Below, in pieces: positions 9,503 through 17,726 of a stretch of 64,000 nucleotides of DNA. Positions within the stretch are counted from its first letter, which is position 1. Each line of letters opens with the position of its first letter. Source of the DNA: G963422445 sp963422445. Lineage in GTDB: Bacteria > Pseudomonadota > Alphaproteobacteria > Thalassobaculales > Thalassobaculaceae. Both the position numbers and the translations under genes were made by a program. The notes beneath the pieces are model-generated. The model was not told where the DNA came from. It did not search any database and was given only the letters and a program-made list of their open reading frames with translations. Location of the stretch: positions 5,766,001 through 5,830,000 of the forward strand of contig OY729512.2 in assembly GCA_963422445.2 (NCBI GenBank), read 5' to 3'.

Positions 9503-9706
9503 TCAAGCAGTCTCGCGGGCAAGCTTCTTGACGACCTGATCCCCGTGTTTGGTCCGGGCGATATAGGTACCATCCGACCGGATACCATACAGCGTCGCTC
9601 CGTCTTCCAGTTGGTCTGCCAGTTCGGCCTTGATCTGTTCACGCCAATCCTTCGGCCAATCAGGATTGTCCGGCGGTGGCGATGCCATTAGCTTGTGCTT
9701 ACGCAT
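9503..9706 (-). CDS. Small protein upstream of zeta-like toxin, possible antitoxin
   Basis: The frame reaches up to 9784, but a 67-residue product from ATG 9706 (MRKHKLMASPPPDNPDWP) or 61 residues from ATG 9688 looks more natural. It is charged, with DWREQIKAELADQLEDG followed by a C-terminal GTYIARTKHGDQVVKKLARE. I do not recognise a named domain. Its stop lies 12 bp before the zeta-like gene, on the same strand, so co-transcription is likely and an antitoxin role is an inference from position only. Confidence 0.5.
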   Translation of the reverse strand: MRKHKLMASPPPDNPDWPKDWREQIKAELADQLEDGATLYGIRSDGTYIARTKHGDQVVKKLARETA

Positions 9707-9916
9707 GTAATCAACTTTGCAGCCTTTGCCTGCAATATGCAATACGCATTGTTGGACCGTTGCGATAATTGCATCGACCGGCATTCCTCCGCTTCTGTCT
9801 CAATTTCCGGTTCTCCTTGCAGGATCGCATGATCAGGATACAAGCATTTGTAGAATCCGGATTTTTGTCCAGCTCGTGGCATCTACATCTGAGCTGACCC
9901 GGATCTGTATCCCTAC

Positions 9917-9954
9917 CCTGTCATTAATACATTGTTGACATAACAGTGTTGAAC
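9917..9954 (-). repeat. Repeat R1, diverged copy
   Basis: CCTGTCATTAATACATTGTTGACA is a diverged inverted copy of the R1 motif at 11080-11124. The two face each other around an IS481-like transposase and may be its terminal repeats. Confidence 0.5.
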
Positions 9955-11122
9955 TGCGACCTGTGTGGTGCCTTGCGCAACACGAACCATCACGATCGAG
10001 ACCCGCTGCAGCAAGACCGGCTACAAGTGGCTCGGTCGCTATCGCGAGCAAGGCCCGGAGAGCCTGGTCGAGCGTTCCCGTGCGCCGCATCGTCACGGCC
10101 GATCCATGGCGCCGGAGACCGCCGGGGCGATTGTCGCCCTGCGCTGTGAGCGTCCCCACTGGGGGCCGCGCAAGCTGCGCGCGGTTCTGATGCGCTCGCA
10201 TCCCGACATGGTGTGGCCGGCGGCCAGCACGATGGGCGATCTGTTGCGTGCGGAAGGGCTGGTGCGCGCCCGCCGTCGTCGCGGGGCCGCACCCTGCCGG
10301 CGGTACCGTCAGCACCGCGCCCAACGATGTCTGGTGCATCGACTTCAAGGGTTGGTTCCGCACCAGCGACGGCGAACGCTGCGACCCGCTGACCGTGAGC
10401 GACGCCAACAGCCGTTACCTTCTGGCCTGCGTCATCGTCCCGCCCCGGACCGAGGAGGTCCGCCCGATCCGCGAACAGCTCTTCACGCGCCACGGCCTGC
10501 CGCTGGCGATGCGCTCGGACAACGGGGCACCGTTCGCCGGAACCGGCGCGGGCGGGCTGTCCCGGCTCTCTGTCGGCTGGGTCAAGGCCGGCATCGCGCT
10601 GGAACGGATCGAGCCAGGCCAGCTCCGACAGAACGGGGGGCACGAGCGCATACATCGGACCTTGAAGGCCGAGACCGCCAGGACTACAACCACAACTGCC
10701 CCCATGAGGCGTTTGGCCAACGACCGACCGCGGCGCTCTGGCGCCCCTCGCCGAAGGCCTGCCCCGAACCCCTGGCCGAGACCTGGTACGACGCTTGGCA
10801 CGCGGTGCGCCGGGTGCGCACCGACGGCTCCATCAAGTGGGGGCGAGCGCGTCTTCATCAGCGAAACGTTCACCGGCGAGACCGGCGGCGTCGGCGAGAC
10901 CGACAGCGGCGACTGGATCCTTCGCGTCGCCGACATCGATCTCGGCATCATCGACCGCCGGACCAGGAAACTCCGTGGCTTCCGCGCGGCCCGACCGGGC
11001 CGCGCGGAAGCCAAACAAACAATGAACACTGTTACCCATGGAACCGGTCCATAGTGTTACCTATGCTTCCGGTTGCTCAATATCTGGTGTTCAAAAGCTG
11101 TGCCAACAATGCGGTAATGAGA
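9918..11122 (+). mobile_element. IS481-like element copy 1, degenerate
   Basis: It is bounded by inverted R1-type sequences (CCTGTCATTA... left; ...TAATGAGAGG right). Near the right end two GTTACCYATG motifs (11032-11072) recur, and GTTACCTATCC occurs inverted at the left of copy 2 near 42730, so the true IS481 ends could instead be these inner motifs. No target duplication is obvious. Confidence 0.5.
9989..11054 (+). pseudogene. IS481-family transposase, frameshifted (copy 1)
   Basis: An N-terminal HTH block (KTGYKWLGRYREQGPESLVE) is joined by a frameshift near 10300 to the integrase core: VWCIDFKGWF (Asp), LAMRSDNGAPF (Asp) and GHERIHRTLKAE (Glu). The segment between HRTLKAETA and the DYNHNCPHEA region is shortened, and the frame slips again near 10680 and 10845. 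Copy 2 at 42752 shares almost all of this sequence and allows the lesions to be read by comparison. It is non-functional here. Confidence 0.8.
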
Positions 11123-11124
11123 GG
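11080..11124 (+). repeat. Repeat R1, intact copy
   Basis: ATATCTGGTGTTCAAAAGCTG followed by TGCCAACAATGCGGTAATGA. The same motif recurs inverted at 16052-16096 and is split by the IS1634-like element at 6926-6940 / 8761-8780. Confidence 0.7.
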
Positions 11125-11322
11125 ATACAGTCCCTTTCAACATTTTACGTATAACCGGCGCAACAGAGGCGAGAACGACTTCATCAGGACCGGTTACGAT
11201 TGGGCAATGACGGAAACCCGAAGATGCCGATCAACTGGAAAACACCGCATTCTTCGCGGCTTCTCCCGCCGAACCGGTCGCCGATTTCCTGCCCTGCCGT
11301 TCGGGGATGACTCACAATCTTG

Positions 11323-12630
11323 TCAGATATCCAGCGACGTCTCCCGCTCCCAAGCGCCCAGCTGCTGCGAATAACTGTCCCATTCCTGCATCTTGAGTTT
11401 CAGGAAGGCCGCGGAAAACTCCGCGCCGAGTGCGAACTTGAGATCCTTGTTCCGATCGAACGCCCGGATCGCGTCCAGCAGATAGAACGGGAGTTTGCGG
11501 ACACTGCGCAGTTTGTGCCCTTCGGCATACATGTCGATGTCGAAGCGCTTGCCAGGATCGCGTTCATTTTCAATGCCGTCAAGGCCGGCCGCCAGATACA
11601 CCGCCTGGAGGAGATACGGATTGACCGCACCGTCGGCCAGCCGGAACTCGAAGCGGCCAGAGTCAGGCACACGAACCATATGCGTCCGGTTGTTTCCCGA
11701 CCAAGTTACGGTGTTCGGCGACCAGGTCGCACCGGAAACGGTTGTCTGTGCGTTGATCCGCTTGTAGGAATTCACGATCGGATTGGTGACCGCGCACAGC
11801 CCGCAGGCATGGTGCAGAACACCTCCCAGAAACCTCAGCGCCAGTGCTGACAGACCAAGCTCACGGCTCGAGTCGAAAAACAGATTGGTCTCGCCCGCCG
11901 GATCCCATATGGAGACATGCGCGTGGCAGCCATTGCCAGTGAGACCGAGGAACGGCTTGGGCATGAAGGTCGCCCGAAGACCGTGCTTTTCGGCAATCGA
12001 CTTGACCATGAACTTGAAAAAGACATGCCTATCGGCTGTCATGAGGGCGTCGTCATAGGCCCAGTTCATCTCGAACTGACCATTGCCATCTTCGTGATCG
12101 TTCTGGTACGGCCCCCACCCAAGCGCGAGCATCGCATCACAGATTTCCGAAACGACGTCATAGCGGCGCATCAGCGCCTGCTGGTCGTAACAGGGTTTGG
12201 AATCGATATCCTTCGGATCCGACACCGACGCTCCGTCGGCGTCGATCAGATAGAACTCGGCTTCGACACCGGACTTCATGCGCAGCCCCTGCGCCATGGC
12301 CCGCCCAAGCTGGACCTTAAGGACATGTCGAGGGGCCTGTTCCACCGGCTGCCCGTTCATCACCAGATCTCCGGGCACCCAGGCAACGTCCGGTTTCCAT
12401 GGCAACTGGATGACGCTGCCGGTGTCCGGCACCGCGAACATGTCCGGATATGCCGGCGTCATATCAAGATAGGTCGAGAATCCGGCGAAGCCGGCCCCAT
12501 CGATTTCCATTTCACCAGCGGCGGCCGCCGGTACCAACTTCGAACGCTGCATGCCCCGAATGTCGGTGAAGTTGAACAGAAAATACTTCACACCATGCTG
12601 CTTTGCGAAAGCGTCGAGTTTGCCCGTCAT
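11323..12630 (-). CDS. gmaS: Glutamine-synthetase-family ligase, likely gamma-glutamylmethylamide synthetase
   Basis: The 435-residue protein has glutamine synthetase fold signatures: the N-terminal beta-grasp (FNFTDIRGMQRSKLVP), the metal-binding NDHEDGNGQFEMNW segment and the GNGCHAHVSIWDPAG nucleotide/metal loop. The family includes GlnT (glutamine synthetase III-like) and GmaS, which ligates methylamine to glutamate with ATP. Its place as last gene after mgsABC (35-bp gap) favours GmaS: gamma-glutamylmethylamide would feed N-methylglutamate synthase for growth on, or nitrogen supply from, methylamine. A GlnT-type role with glutamine is the alternative. The frame is intact. Confidence 0.8.
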   Translation of the reverse strand: MTGKLDAFAKQHGVKYFLFNFTDIRGMQRSKLVPAAAAGEMEIDGAGFAGFSTYLDMTPAYPDMFAVPDTGSVIQLPWKPDVAWVPGDLVMNGQPVEQAPRHVLKVQLGRAMAQGLRMKSGVEAEFYLIDADGASVSDPKDIDSKPCYDQQALMRRYDVVSEICDAMLALGWGPYQNDHEDGNGQFEMNWAYDDALMTADRHVFFKFMVKSIAEKHGLRATFMPKPFLGLTGNGCHAHVSIWDPAGETNLFFDSSRELGLSALALRFLGGVLHHACGLCAVTNPIVNSYKRINAQTTVSGATWSPNTVTWSGNNRTHMVRVPDSGRFEFRLADGAVNPYLLQAVYLAAGLDGIENERDPGKRFDIDMYAEGHKLRSVRKLPFYLLDAIRAFDRNKDLKFALGAEFSAAFLKLKMQEWDSYSQQLGAWERETSLDI

Positions 12631-12665
12631 TAGGTGTTCCCTTCACTCTGTCCCGGCGCGGCGCA

Positions 12666-13985
12666 TCACGGCCAACCCGGAATCCATCCGGTGCCCGCGA
12701 GCGGAACCCGGGCCATTGCCGCTGCCTCGATAGTCAGCGCCGCAAGATCCTCAGGTTCGAGATTGTGCACATGGCTCTTTCCGCAAGCCCGCGCCAGGGT
12801 CTGGCATTCCATGGTCAGTGTGGACAGATAGTTACGCACACGCCGGCCGCCCTCTTCCGGATCGAGCCGGGCCTCGAGATCAAGATCCTGGGTCGCGATT
12901 CCGACCGGGCAGCGTCCCGTATGGCACATGTTGCAGGCGCCGGGCCGGGTTCCGAGCGCCACATAATCTTCCTCATAGAGCGGAGCGTTGCAGTTGAGGG
13001 CCATAAGGCTTGCCATCCCGATCGAAACCGCATCAGCCCCGAGGGCGAGAGCCTTGGCAACATCCGCGCCGGTCCGAATTCCGCCCGATACGATCAACTG
13101 CACCTTGCGGTGCATGTCGAGTTCCTTCAGCGCATCGACTGCGAGACGAACCGCCGGCAAGGTCGGAATGCCGACATCTTCTATGAAAACGTCCTGGGTG
13201 GCTGCCGTTCCGCCCTGCATACCATCAACAATCACGGCATCCGCACCGGCCTTGACGGCCAGTGCAACATCGTACTGGGTACGGGTTGCACCAACCTTCA
13301 CGTAGACCGGTTTTTCCCAATTGGTGATTTCCCGCAGTTCCAGGATCTTGATTGCGAGATCATCGGGACCTGTCCAGTCGGGATGACGGCATGCACTGCG
13401 CTGATCAATCCCGGCCGGGAGCCGGCGCATTCCCGCAATCCGTTCCGTGATCTTCTGACCAAGCAGCATGCCGCCACCGCCGGGCTTGGCACCCTGACCA
13501 ACAACAATCTCGACCGCATCGGCGACCCGCAACTGGTCGGGATCCATACCATACCTGGACGGCAGATACTGGTAAATCAGAATCTCCGACGCCTCGCGTT
13601 CCTCCACCGTCATACCGCCATCGCCGGTCGTCGTGCTTGTCCCCATCGCACTCGCACCGAGACCAAGGGCGCGTTTTGCATTCGCGCCGATGGCGCCGAA
13701 GCTCATTCCTGCAATCGTAATCGGGATCTTCAGATGCACCGGCCGGGATGCAAACCGAGCGCCGATCGTGACATCGGTATCGCATCGCTCGCGATAGCCT
13801 TCCAGCGGATACCGGGATACCGAGGCGCCCAGGAACACCAGATCATCAAATCCCGGCACCGGCCGGCGGGCGCCACCGCCTCGTATATGGTAGAGTCCCT
13901 GCGCGGCTGCACGATGGATTTCAGCGATCACCTCAGGCGAGAAAGTCGCCGATGTCTGGATATGACGTTCGCCCGTCATGGTCAC
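12666..13985 (-). CDS. mgsC: N-methylglutamate synthase subunit C (GltB-like, FMN)
   Basis: The 439-residue protein corresponds to the FMN-binding synthase domain of glutamate synthase. It shows GMSFGAIGANAKRALGLGA early in the domain, KPGGGGMLLGQKI in the middle, IVDGMQGGTAATQDVFIEDV in the barrel, and CNMCHTGRCPVGIATQD near the end, with three cysteines placed for the 3Fe-4S cluster. It is split from the amidotransferase and beta-helix domains, which are encoded separately upstream, the arrangement of MgsABC / GlxBCD. It starts 2 bp after the mgsB stop. It would transfer an amino or methylamino group onto 2-oxoglutarate. Confidence 0.85.
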   Translation of the reverse strand: MTMTGERHIQTSATFSPEVIAEIHRAAAQGLYHIRGGGARRPVPGFDDLVFLGASVSRYPLEGYRERCDTDVTIGARFASRPVHLKIPITIAGMSFGAIGANAKRALGLGASAMGTSTTTGDGGMTVEEREASEILIYQYLPSRYGMDPDQLRVADAVEIVVGQGAKPGGGGMLLGQKITERIAGMRRLPAGIDQRSACRHPDWTGPDDLAIKILELREITNWEKPVYVKVGATRTQYDVALAVKAGADAVIVDGMQGGTAATQDVFIEDVGIPTLPAVRLAVDALKELDMHRKVQLIVSGGIRTGADVAKALALGADAVSIGMASLMALNCNAPLYEEDYVALGTRPGACNMCHTGRCPVGIATQDLDLEARLDPEEGGRRVRNYLSTLTMECQTLARACGKSHVHNLEPEDLAALTIEAAAMARVPLAGTGWIPGWP

Positions 13986-13987
13986 GC

Positions 13988-14674
13988 CTAATAGGCCCCC
14001 GCATTGTCGATTCTGAAATGATAAAGTTCACGGGCCGAACCATAGCGTCGAAACTTCGCTGCATCCGCCGCAATACCGGCACGGTTCAACAATGTCTGTA
14101 CCCTGTCAACATCGGTCTCCGTCATGCCCTTCTCGATACAGTCGGCACCGAGGCTTTTGACCTGTCCTTGCACGAACAGCTCCGCCTCATAGATCGAGTC
14201 ACCCAAATAAGCCCCGGTATCACCGCAAACCACAAGACTGCCGAACTGGGCCATGAAGGCCGACATATGACCGACCGACCCGCCGACAACGATATCGATC
14301 CCCTTCATGGATATGCCACAACGGGCGCTCGCGGTGCCCTCGATCACCAGCAGGCCACCGTTGCCGGTGGCGCCCGCCGACTGGCTGGCGTCGCCAATGA
14401 CGCGAACAACGCCCGACATCATGTTCTCGGCGACACCAGTGCCGGCGTTACCGTGAACGGTGATGGTTGCTTCCTGATTCATCCCGGCACAGTAGTAGCC
14501 GACATGGCCATGGATCGAGACTTCGATCGGAGCAGTCAGTCCGACCGCGAGCGCATGCCGCCCCTTGGCGTTGGTGACCGCGAAACGCTCTCCGGCGACC
14601 GGTCCGTCGCGACCTTGCAGGCGTCGATTCAGATCCCGAATGGTCACGATATCAAGATCTATCGTCTCGGCCAT
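13988..14674 (-). CDS. mgsB: N-methylglutamate synthase subunit B (glutamate synthase beta-helix domain)
   Basis: This is a GXGXG-type repeat protein equivalent to the C-terminal beta-helix of large glutamate synthase subunits. Repeats with Gly-rich turns are seen, for example VEVSIHGHVGYYCAGMN, ITVHGNAGTGVAENMMSG and GNGGLLVIEGTASARCG. I chose ATG 14674 (MAETIDLDIV); the frame also offers ATG 14680 and 14692, and the last overlaps the mgsA stop at 14677. It structurally links the amidotransferase (MgsA) and synthase (MgsC) subunits. Confidence 0.82.
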   Translation of the reverse strand: MAETIDLDIVTIRDLNRRLQGRDGPVAGERFAVTNAKGRHALAVGLTAPIEVSIHGHVGYYCAGMNQEATITVHGNAGTGVAENMMSGVVRVIGDASQSAGATGNGGLLVIEGTASARCGISMKGIDIVVGGSVGHMSAFMAQFGSLVVCGDTGAYLGDSIYEAELFVQGQVKSLGADCIEKGMTETDVDRVQTLLNRAGIAADAAKFRRYGSARELYHFRIDNAGAY

Positions 14675-14676
14675 TA

Positions 14677-15579
14677 TCATGCCCGGCCCCATGAATAGAC
14701 CTTACCTGGCGCCGGCTCCCACACTATAGCGTCGTCAACGCCGGGCAAGCGAGCAAGCGCCCTGAACTCCGACGCCATCGCCACATAATCGTCGGATTCG
14801 GCCATGACAGCCGGTTTGCAGGCAATCGGATCACGCAGGACAGAGAATCCGTCGTAGGTACCAACGGCAAACGTATAGAACCCATCAAAATCCCTGATTC
14901 CAGCCTCGAGAGCCTCCCTGATATCAGCACCTTGGCCAAGCCGCCAGGTCAGATACCCTGCTGCGACTTCGCTGTCGTTGTCGGTCTGGAAGCGCACGCC
15001 CTGATGCTCTCGCAACCAGTCCCGCAGCCGGTGGTGATTGGACAACGAACCGTTATGGACGAGACAAAGGTCATCACCGGTGTTGAAAGGATGAGCGCCT
15101 TCGGTCGTCACGGCGCTTTCGGTCGCCATTCGAGTATGTCCGATCATGTGCGATCCGGACATGGTCCTGACACCGAAACGGTTCAGCACATCGAACGGCA
15201 GGCCTGTCTCCTTGTAGATTTCCAGCGACCGGCCAGAACTCATGACCTGCAGGTCCGGACATTCCGATTCGACCCATGACCGGAGGACCGTGGCGTCTGC
15301 ATCGACCTGCAAGACCGCATGTGACGAAACCGGTGCGACGGTGACCGTACGTTCTAATCCTGCACTTGCTGCCCTAGCCAGATCTGTACAGTCAAGATCC
15401 GGTTCCGTACTATACACCGTGACCTTGGCGGTTTTCGGGTTCGCCATGACGCGATAGACCGCGATGCCCGCGCTGTCTGGTCCACGTTCGGTCATTTCGA
15501 CCAGCATCGGCGCGAACAGACGTCCGAGATCGGATCGAAAATCAGGGTTCTTCAGGTAAAGTCCGACAATTCCACACAT
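14677..15579 (-). CDS. mgsA: N-methylglutamate synthase subunit A (class II glutamine amidotransferase)
   Basis: The 300-residue protein begins MCGIVGLYLKN, with the Ntn-type catalytic Cys2 exposed after Met removal. Further signatures are TERGPDSAGIAVYR and GHTRMATESAVTTEGAHPF, then LVHNGSLSNHHRLR, which form the class II glutaminase pocket. It is the first gene of the mgsABC-gmaS operon and overlaps or abuts mgsB. It releases or channels ammonia or methylamine from glutamine-type substrates to MgsC. A promoter is expected in the 15580-15807 gap, but I see no clear hexamers. Confidence 0.85.
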   Translation of the reverse strand: MCGIVGLYLKNPDFRSDLGRLFAPMLVEMTERGPDSAGIAVYRVMANPKTAKVTVYSTEPDLDCTDLARAASAGLERTVTVAPVSSHAVLQVDADATVLRSWVESECPDLQVMSSGRSLEIYKETGLPFDVLNRFGVRTMSGSHMIGHTRMATESAVTTEGAHPFNTGDDLCLVHNGSLSNHHRLRDWLREHQGVRFQTDNDSEVAAGYLTWRLGQGADIREALEAGIRDFDGFYTFAVGTYDGFSVLRDPIACKPAVMAESDDYVAMASEFRALARLPGVDDAIVWEPAPGKVYSWGRA

Positions 15580-15807
15580 TCAGGCAAACTCCGTCCCGAT
15601 CATCCCCAATCCCTATGACCGGACAGATATCATTGCAAGCAAGATTCAATCCGGGCCGCAGCGTGTGGCTCAGGTTCTTCCTGCTCGGGCCGAATTAGCC
15701 GGGTCCTGATTGCATTTCATCCACATCCAAGCCGCCATCATCTGTCAGGTCTGCGCAGCCCACGCCTTAGATGTACAAGTACGACAGACTTCACAAGGCC
15801 GTATTCA

Positions 15808-16051
15808 TTAGATCATCGAGTTTTGCAACAATGCTGGGTCTTCGGGCAACCATGTGCCGTCAAGGCCGGAGATCCGGGAACAACCGTCTGGGTCAGCGAC
15901 AGTTCGAGCTCATCAGCAAGCATGTCAACGACGTGTCAGGCCCGCGCGAGTGAAGTACGGCCCCACACGTAAAAGCCCGACCGCCAAGCACGAAATTCGC
16001 ACTGAGGTCCAGCCCGCGCACAATATCGAGACCGTTCCCTGTCGACCAGGA
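15808..16051 (-). pseudogene. C-terminal stub of an FMN alpha-hydroxy-acid oxidase gene
   Basis: Read on the minus strand, this segment gives GNGLDIVRGLDLSANFVLGG, GPDTS and ALLQNSMI before a TAA, in more than one frame. It is clearly related to the C-terminal 85 residues of the intact oxidase at 20680-21855 (SNGLDIVRGLALGADFVLCG, GPDHVVDML, AALLQDSS). Homology starts abruptly at GTCCTGGTCGACAG, exactly where repeat R1 ends, so an R1-ended element truncated the gene. The rest of the gene is not in the window. Confidence 0.78.
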
Positions 16052-16096
16052 CCTGTCATTACCGCATTGTCGACACAGCTTTTGAATACCAGATAT
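16052..16096 (-). repeat. Repeat R1, inverted copy at a gene truncation
   Basis: CCTGTCATTACCGCATTGTC followed by GACACAGCTTTTGAATACCAG. It lies precisely between the truncated oxidase stub and ISx-B, so it looks like the end of a mobile element whose body was lost. Confidence 0.65.
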
Positions 16097-16098
16097 GA

Positions 16099-17594
16099 GA
16101 ACCTCTTGCAAAATTCCTGCCCCCAGGGTCCGGTGAGCCCGGATCGGTCGGTTGATCCCGTTCACCTCTGCACCTGGAGGTCGGAATCCATGAATTCTCA
16201 GTGTCTCATCAGAGATGATGAGACCGAACAGGGACCTTTGTGGACATCGGGACACGCCTCTCCGGGCCACTCTCTTCGAGAGGTCCGTGAAGGGTCGGCA
16301 TGCGTTGTCGGAGCGCGCTATGGGACGGCGAGACGTATCAACTGGTCAGCCGCCAGGGCCAGGATGCCGAACATGAGATGGCAGGCGACCTTGGAATGTC
16401 CACGGACGCGGACATGGCGCCCGCCACACTCATCCTTGAGGCGGGCGTTGGTCCTCTCGACACCGGACCGGATCCGGACCCGCGCGGTCTCGGGATCGAC
16501 ATGGCCTATTGCACGCCGGGCCCGGGCCTCCCGGTCTCGCTCCTCCTTGAGGTCCTTGTCCCGGCGCGGATTGACATCGATGATCGGCACATGGCCAAGC
16601 CGTTCGCTCATCTGGTAGATCTCCCTGGCATCATAGGCCGCGTCCATGAGATCGTAGAGATTGGTCACACGCCCGGCGGTCATCATCGCCAGCGGGATCG
16701 CGACCGGGCTGTCACGGACGGATGCCGAGGTGAGAACGGTCCTCAGCGGCACCCCGCAGTCTGCTGTGTCGATAGGCAGCTTGTCACCGCGCCAGGCCTC
16801 CAGGACCCCCTAGCATTCTTCTTTGCCCCGTGATCGCAGACCTTCGGCAGCGCGTCGAGCATCTCATCGAGATCCATCCCGTTCGCTTGCTGTTCGAGAC
16901 GCCCAGGCTCCTTCGTCCTCTCCGCGCCCTTGCGGGGCCGGCCGCGCTTGCGGTTCGGCGTCCTGGCCTTCGGCTTCGGGGCCGGCGTCTCCCGGGCCTC
17001 GATGGCCGTCGGGTCCCTCGACACGTGGCCGATGAGCGCATCGCCCAGTGTCTCTGCAACCAGAGCCGCGTGCATCCTCTCCGGAAGACGGGACTGCGAC
17101 CATTCGGCAAACGTCCGCGAAAACGTCGCTTCACTCGGGATCTTCGCGACACGCGACCAGCCGCACAGTCGGCGCAACGTCGGGTCCACCTTGAGCCTGT
17201 CGATCAGGTGGCGGGTCGTCGGCAGATCCCATACCGCCTTGGCGATGACGCCACGGGCCAGCGCCCGGCGATCCTCCCGGGGCCGACCCGGACCGGTCCA
17301 CACCTCATCGACGAAGCCCTCCACCTTGACGAGATCGAGAGCTGTCACGAAGCGCTTGTGCGTCTCCAGGAGAGGACCGACCGCCTCGGCCAACGCAGGG
17401 AAAAGGTCCCCTTGAAATCGGTGCCAGAGATCGGATAGGGTCGAGCCAAGGGTCATCGGGGTCACCTCCTCGGTATCTTGTTGTTGTAGAAACACAACAG
17501 ACCACGAGGTGGCCCCGAAACCCAGGCCCTCGACAACAAAATCAGCCTCGACAAGGCAAAAAACCGGTCGGGCCGGCAATTTTGCAAGAAGCTC
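16099..17594 (-). mobile_element. ISx-B, frameshifted copy
   Basis: Ends as in ISx-A (GAACCTCTTGCAAAATTCC left; AATTTTGCAAGAAGCTC right). Flanks ATGA and AGGA do not form a duplication, so one flank may have been lost or rearranged. The hairpin near 16203-16224 is conserved. Confidence 0.8.
16318..17456 (-). pseudogene. ISx-B transposase, one-base deletion
   Basis: It aligns throughout with the intact ISx-A transposase. A single-base loss around 16810 changes GAKKTAKGVLEAW into GAKKNARGSWRPG, leaving an N-terminal frame (about 240 residues from ATG 17456, preceded by AGGAGG) and a separate C-terminal frame beginning near 16752. All three catalytic acidic residues survive in the two frames. 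The same lesion, with the same surrounding substitutions, occurs in ISx-C. Either a broken ancestor was mobilised in trans or the site tolerates frameshifting. Confidence 0.85.
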
Positions 17595-17601
17595 AGGAGG
17601 C

Positions 17602-17715
17602 TAGCCCCGCAGCCAGTGAGTCTGGCGCGCGGGGCTTGCTGCTTCCAGAGTTTGGGGTGTCGATGCCATTGTCGCGGCATCATGGTGCGGGGTCCGCCGC
17701 TGCGGACCCCGCACC
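17602..17715. other. Two strong hairpins between ISx-B and IS5
   Basis: AGCCCCGC pairs with GCGGGGCT across about 20 bases (about 17602-17637). GGTGCGGGGTCCGC (17684-17697) pairs perfectly with GCGGACCCCGCACC (17702-17715) around a CGCT loop. No U-tract follows, so these are not classical terminators. They may belong to the end of the Tn5-like element whose transposase tail follows the IS5 copy. Confidence 0.5.
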
Positions 17716-17726
17716 GGGCGCATTAG

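Noticed and set aside
9688..9882. 64-codon minus-strand frame upstream of the small antitoxin-like gene
   Set aside because: Overlaps the better-supported small gene in another frame and shows no features.
16095..17598. Target duplication for ISx-B
   Set aside because: Flanks ATGA and AGGA do not match; no convincing duplication of another length.
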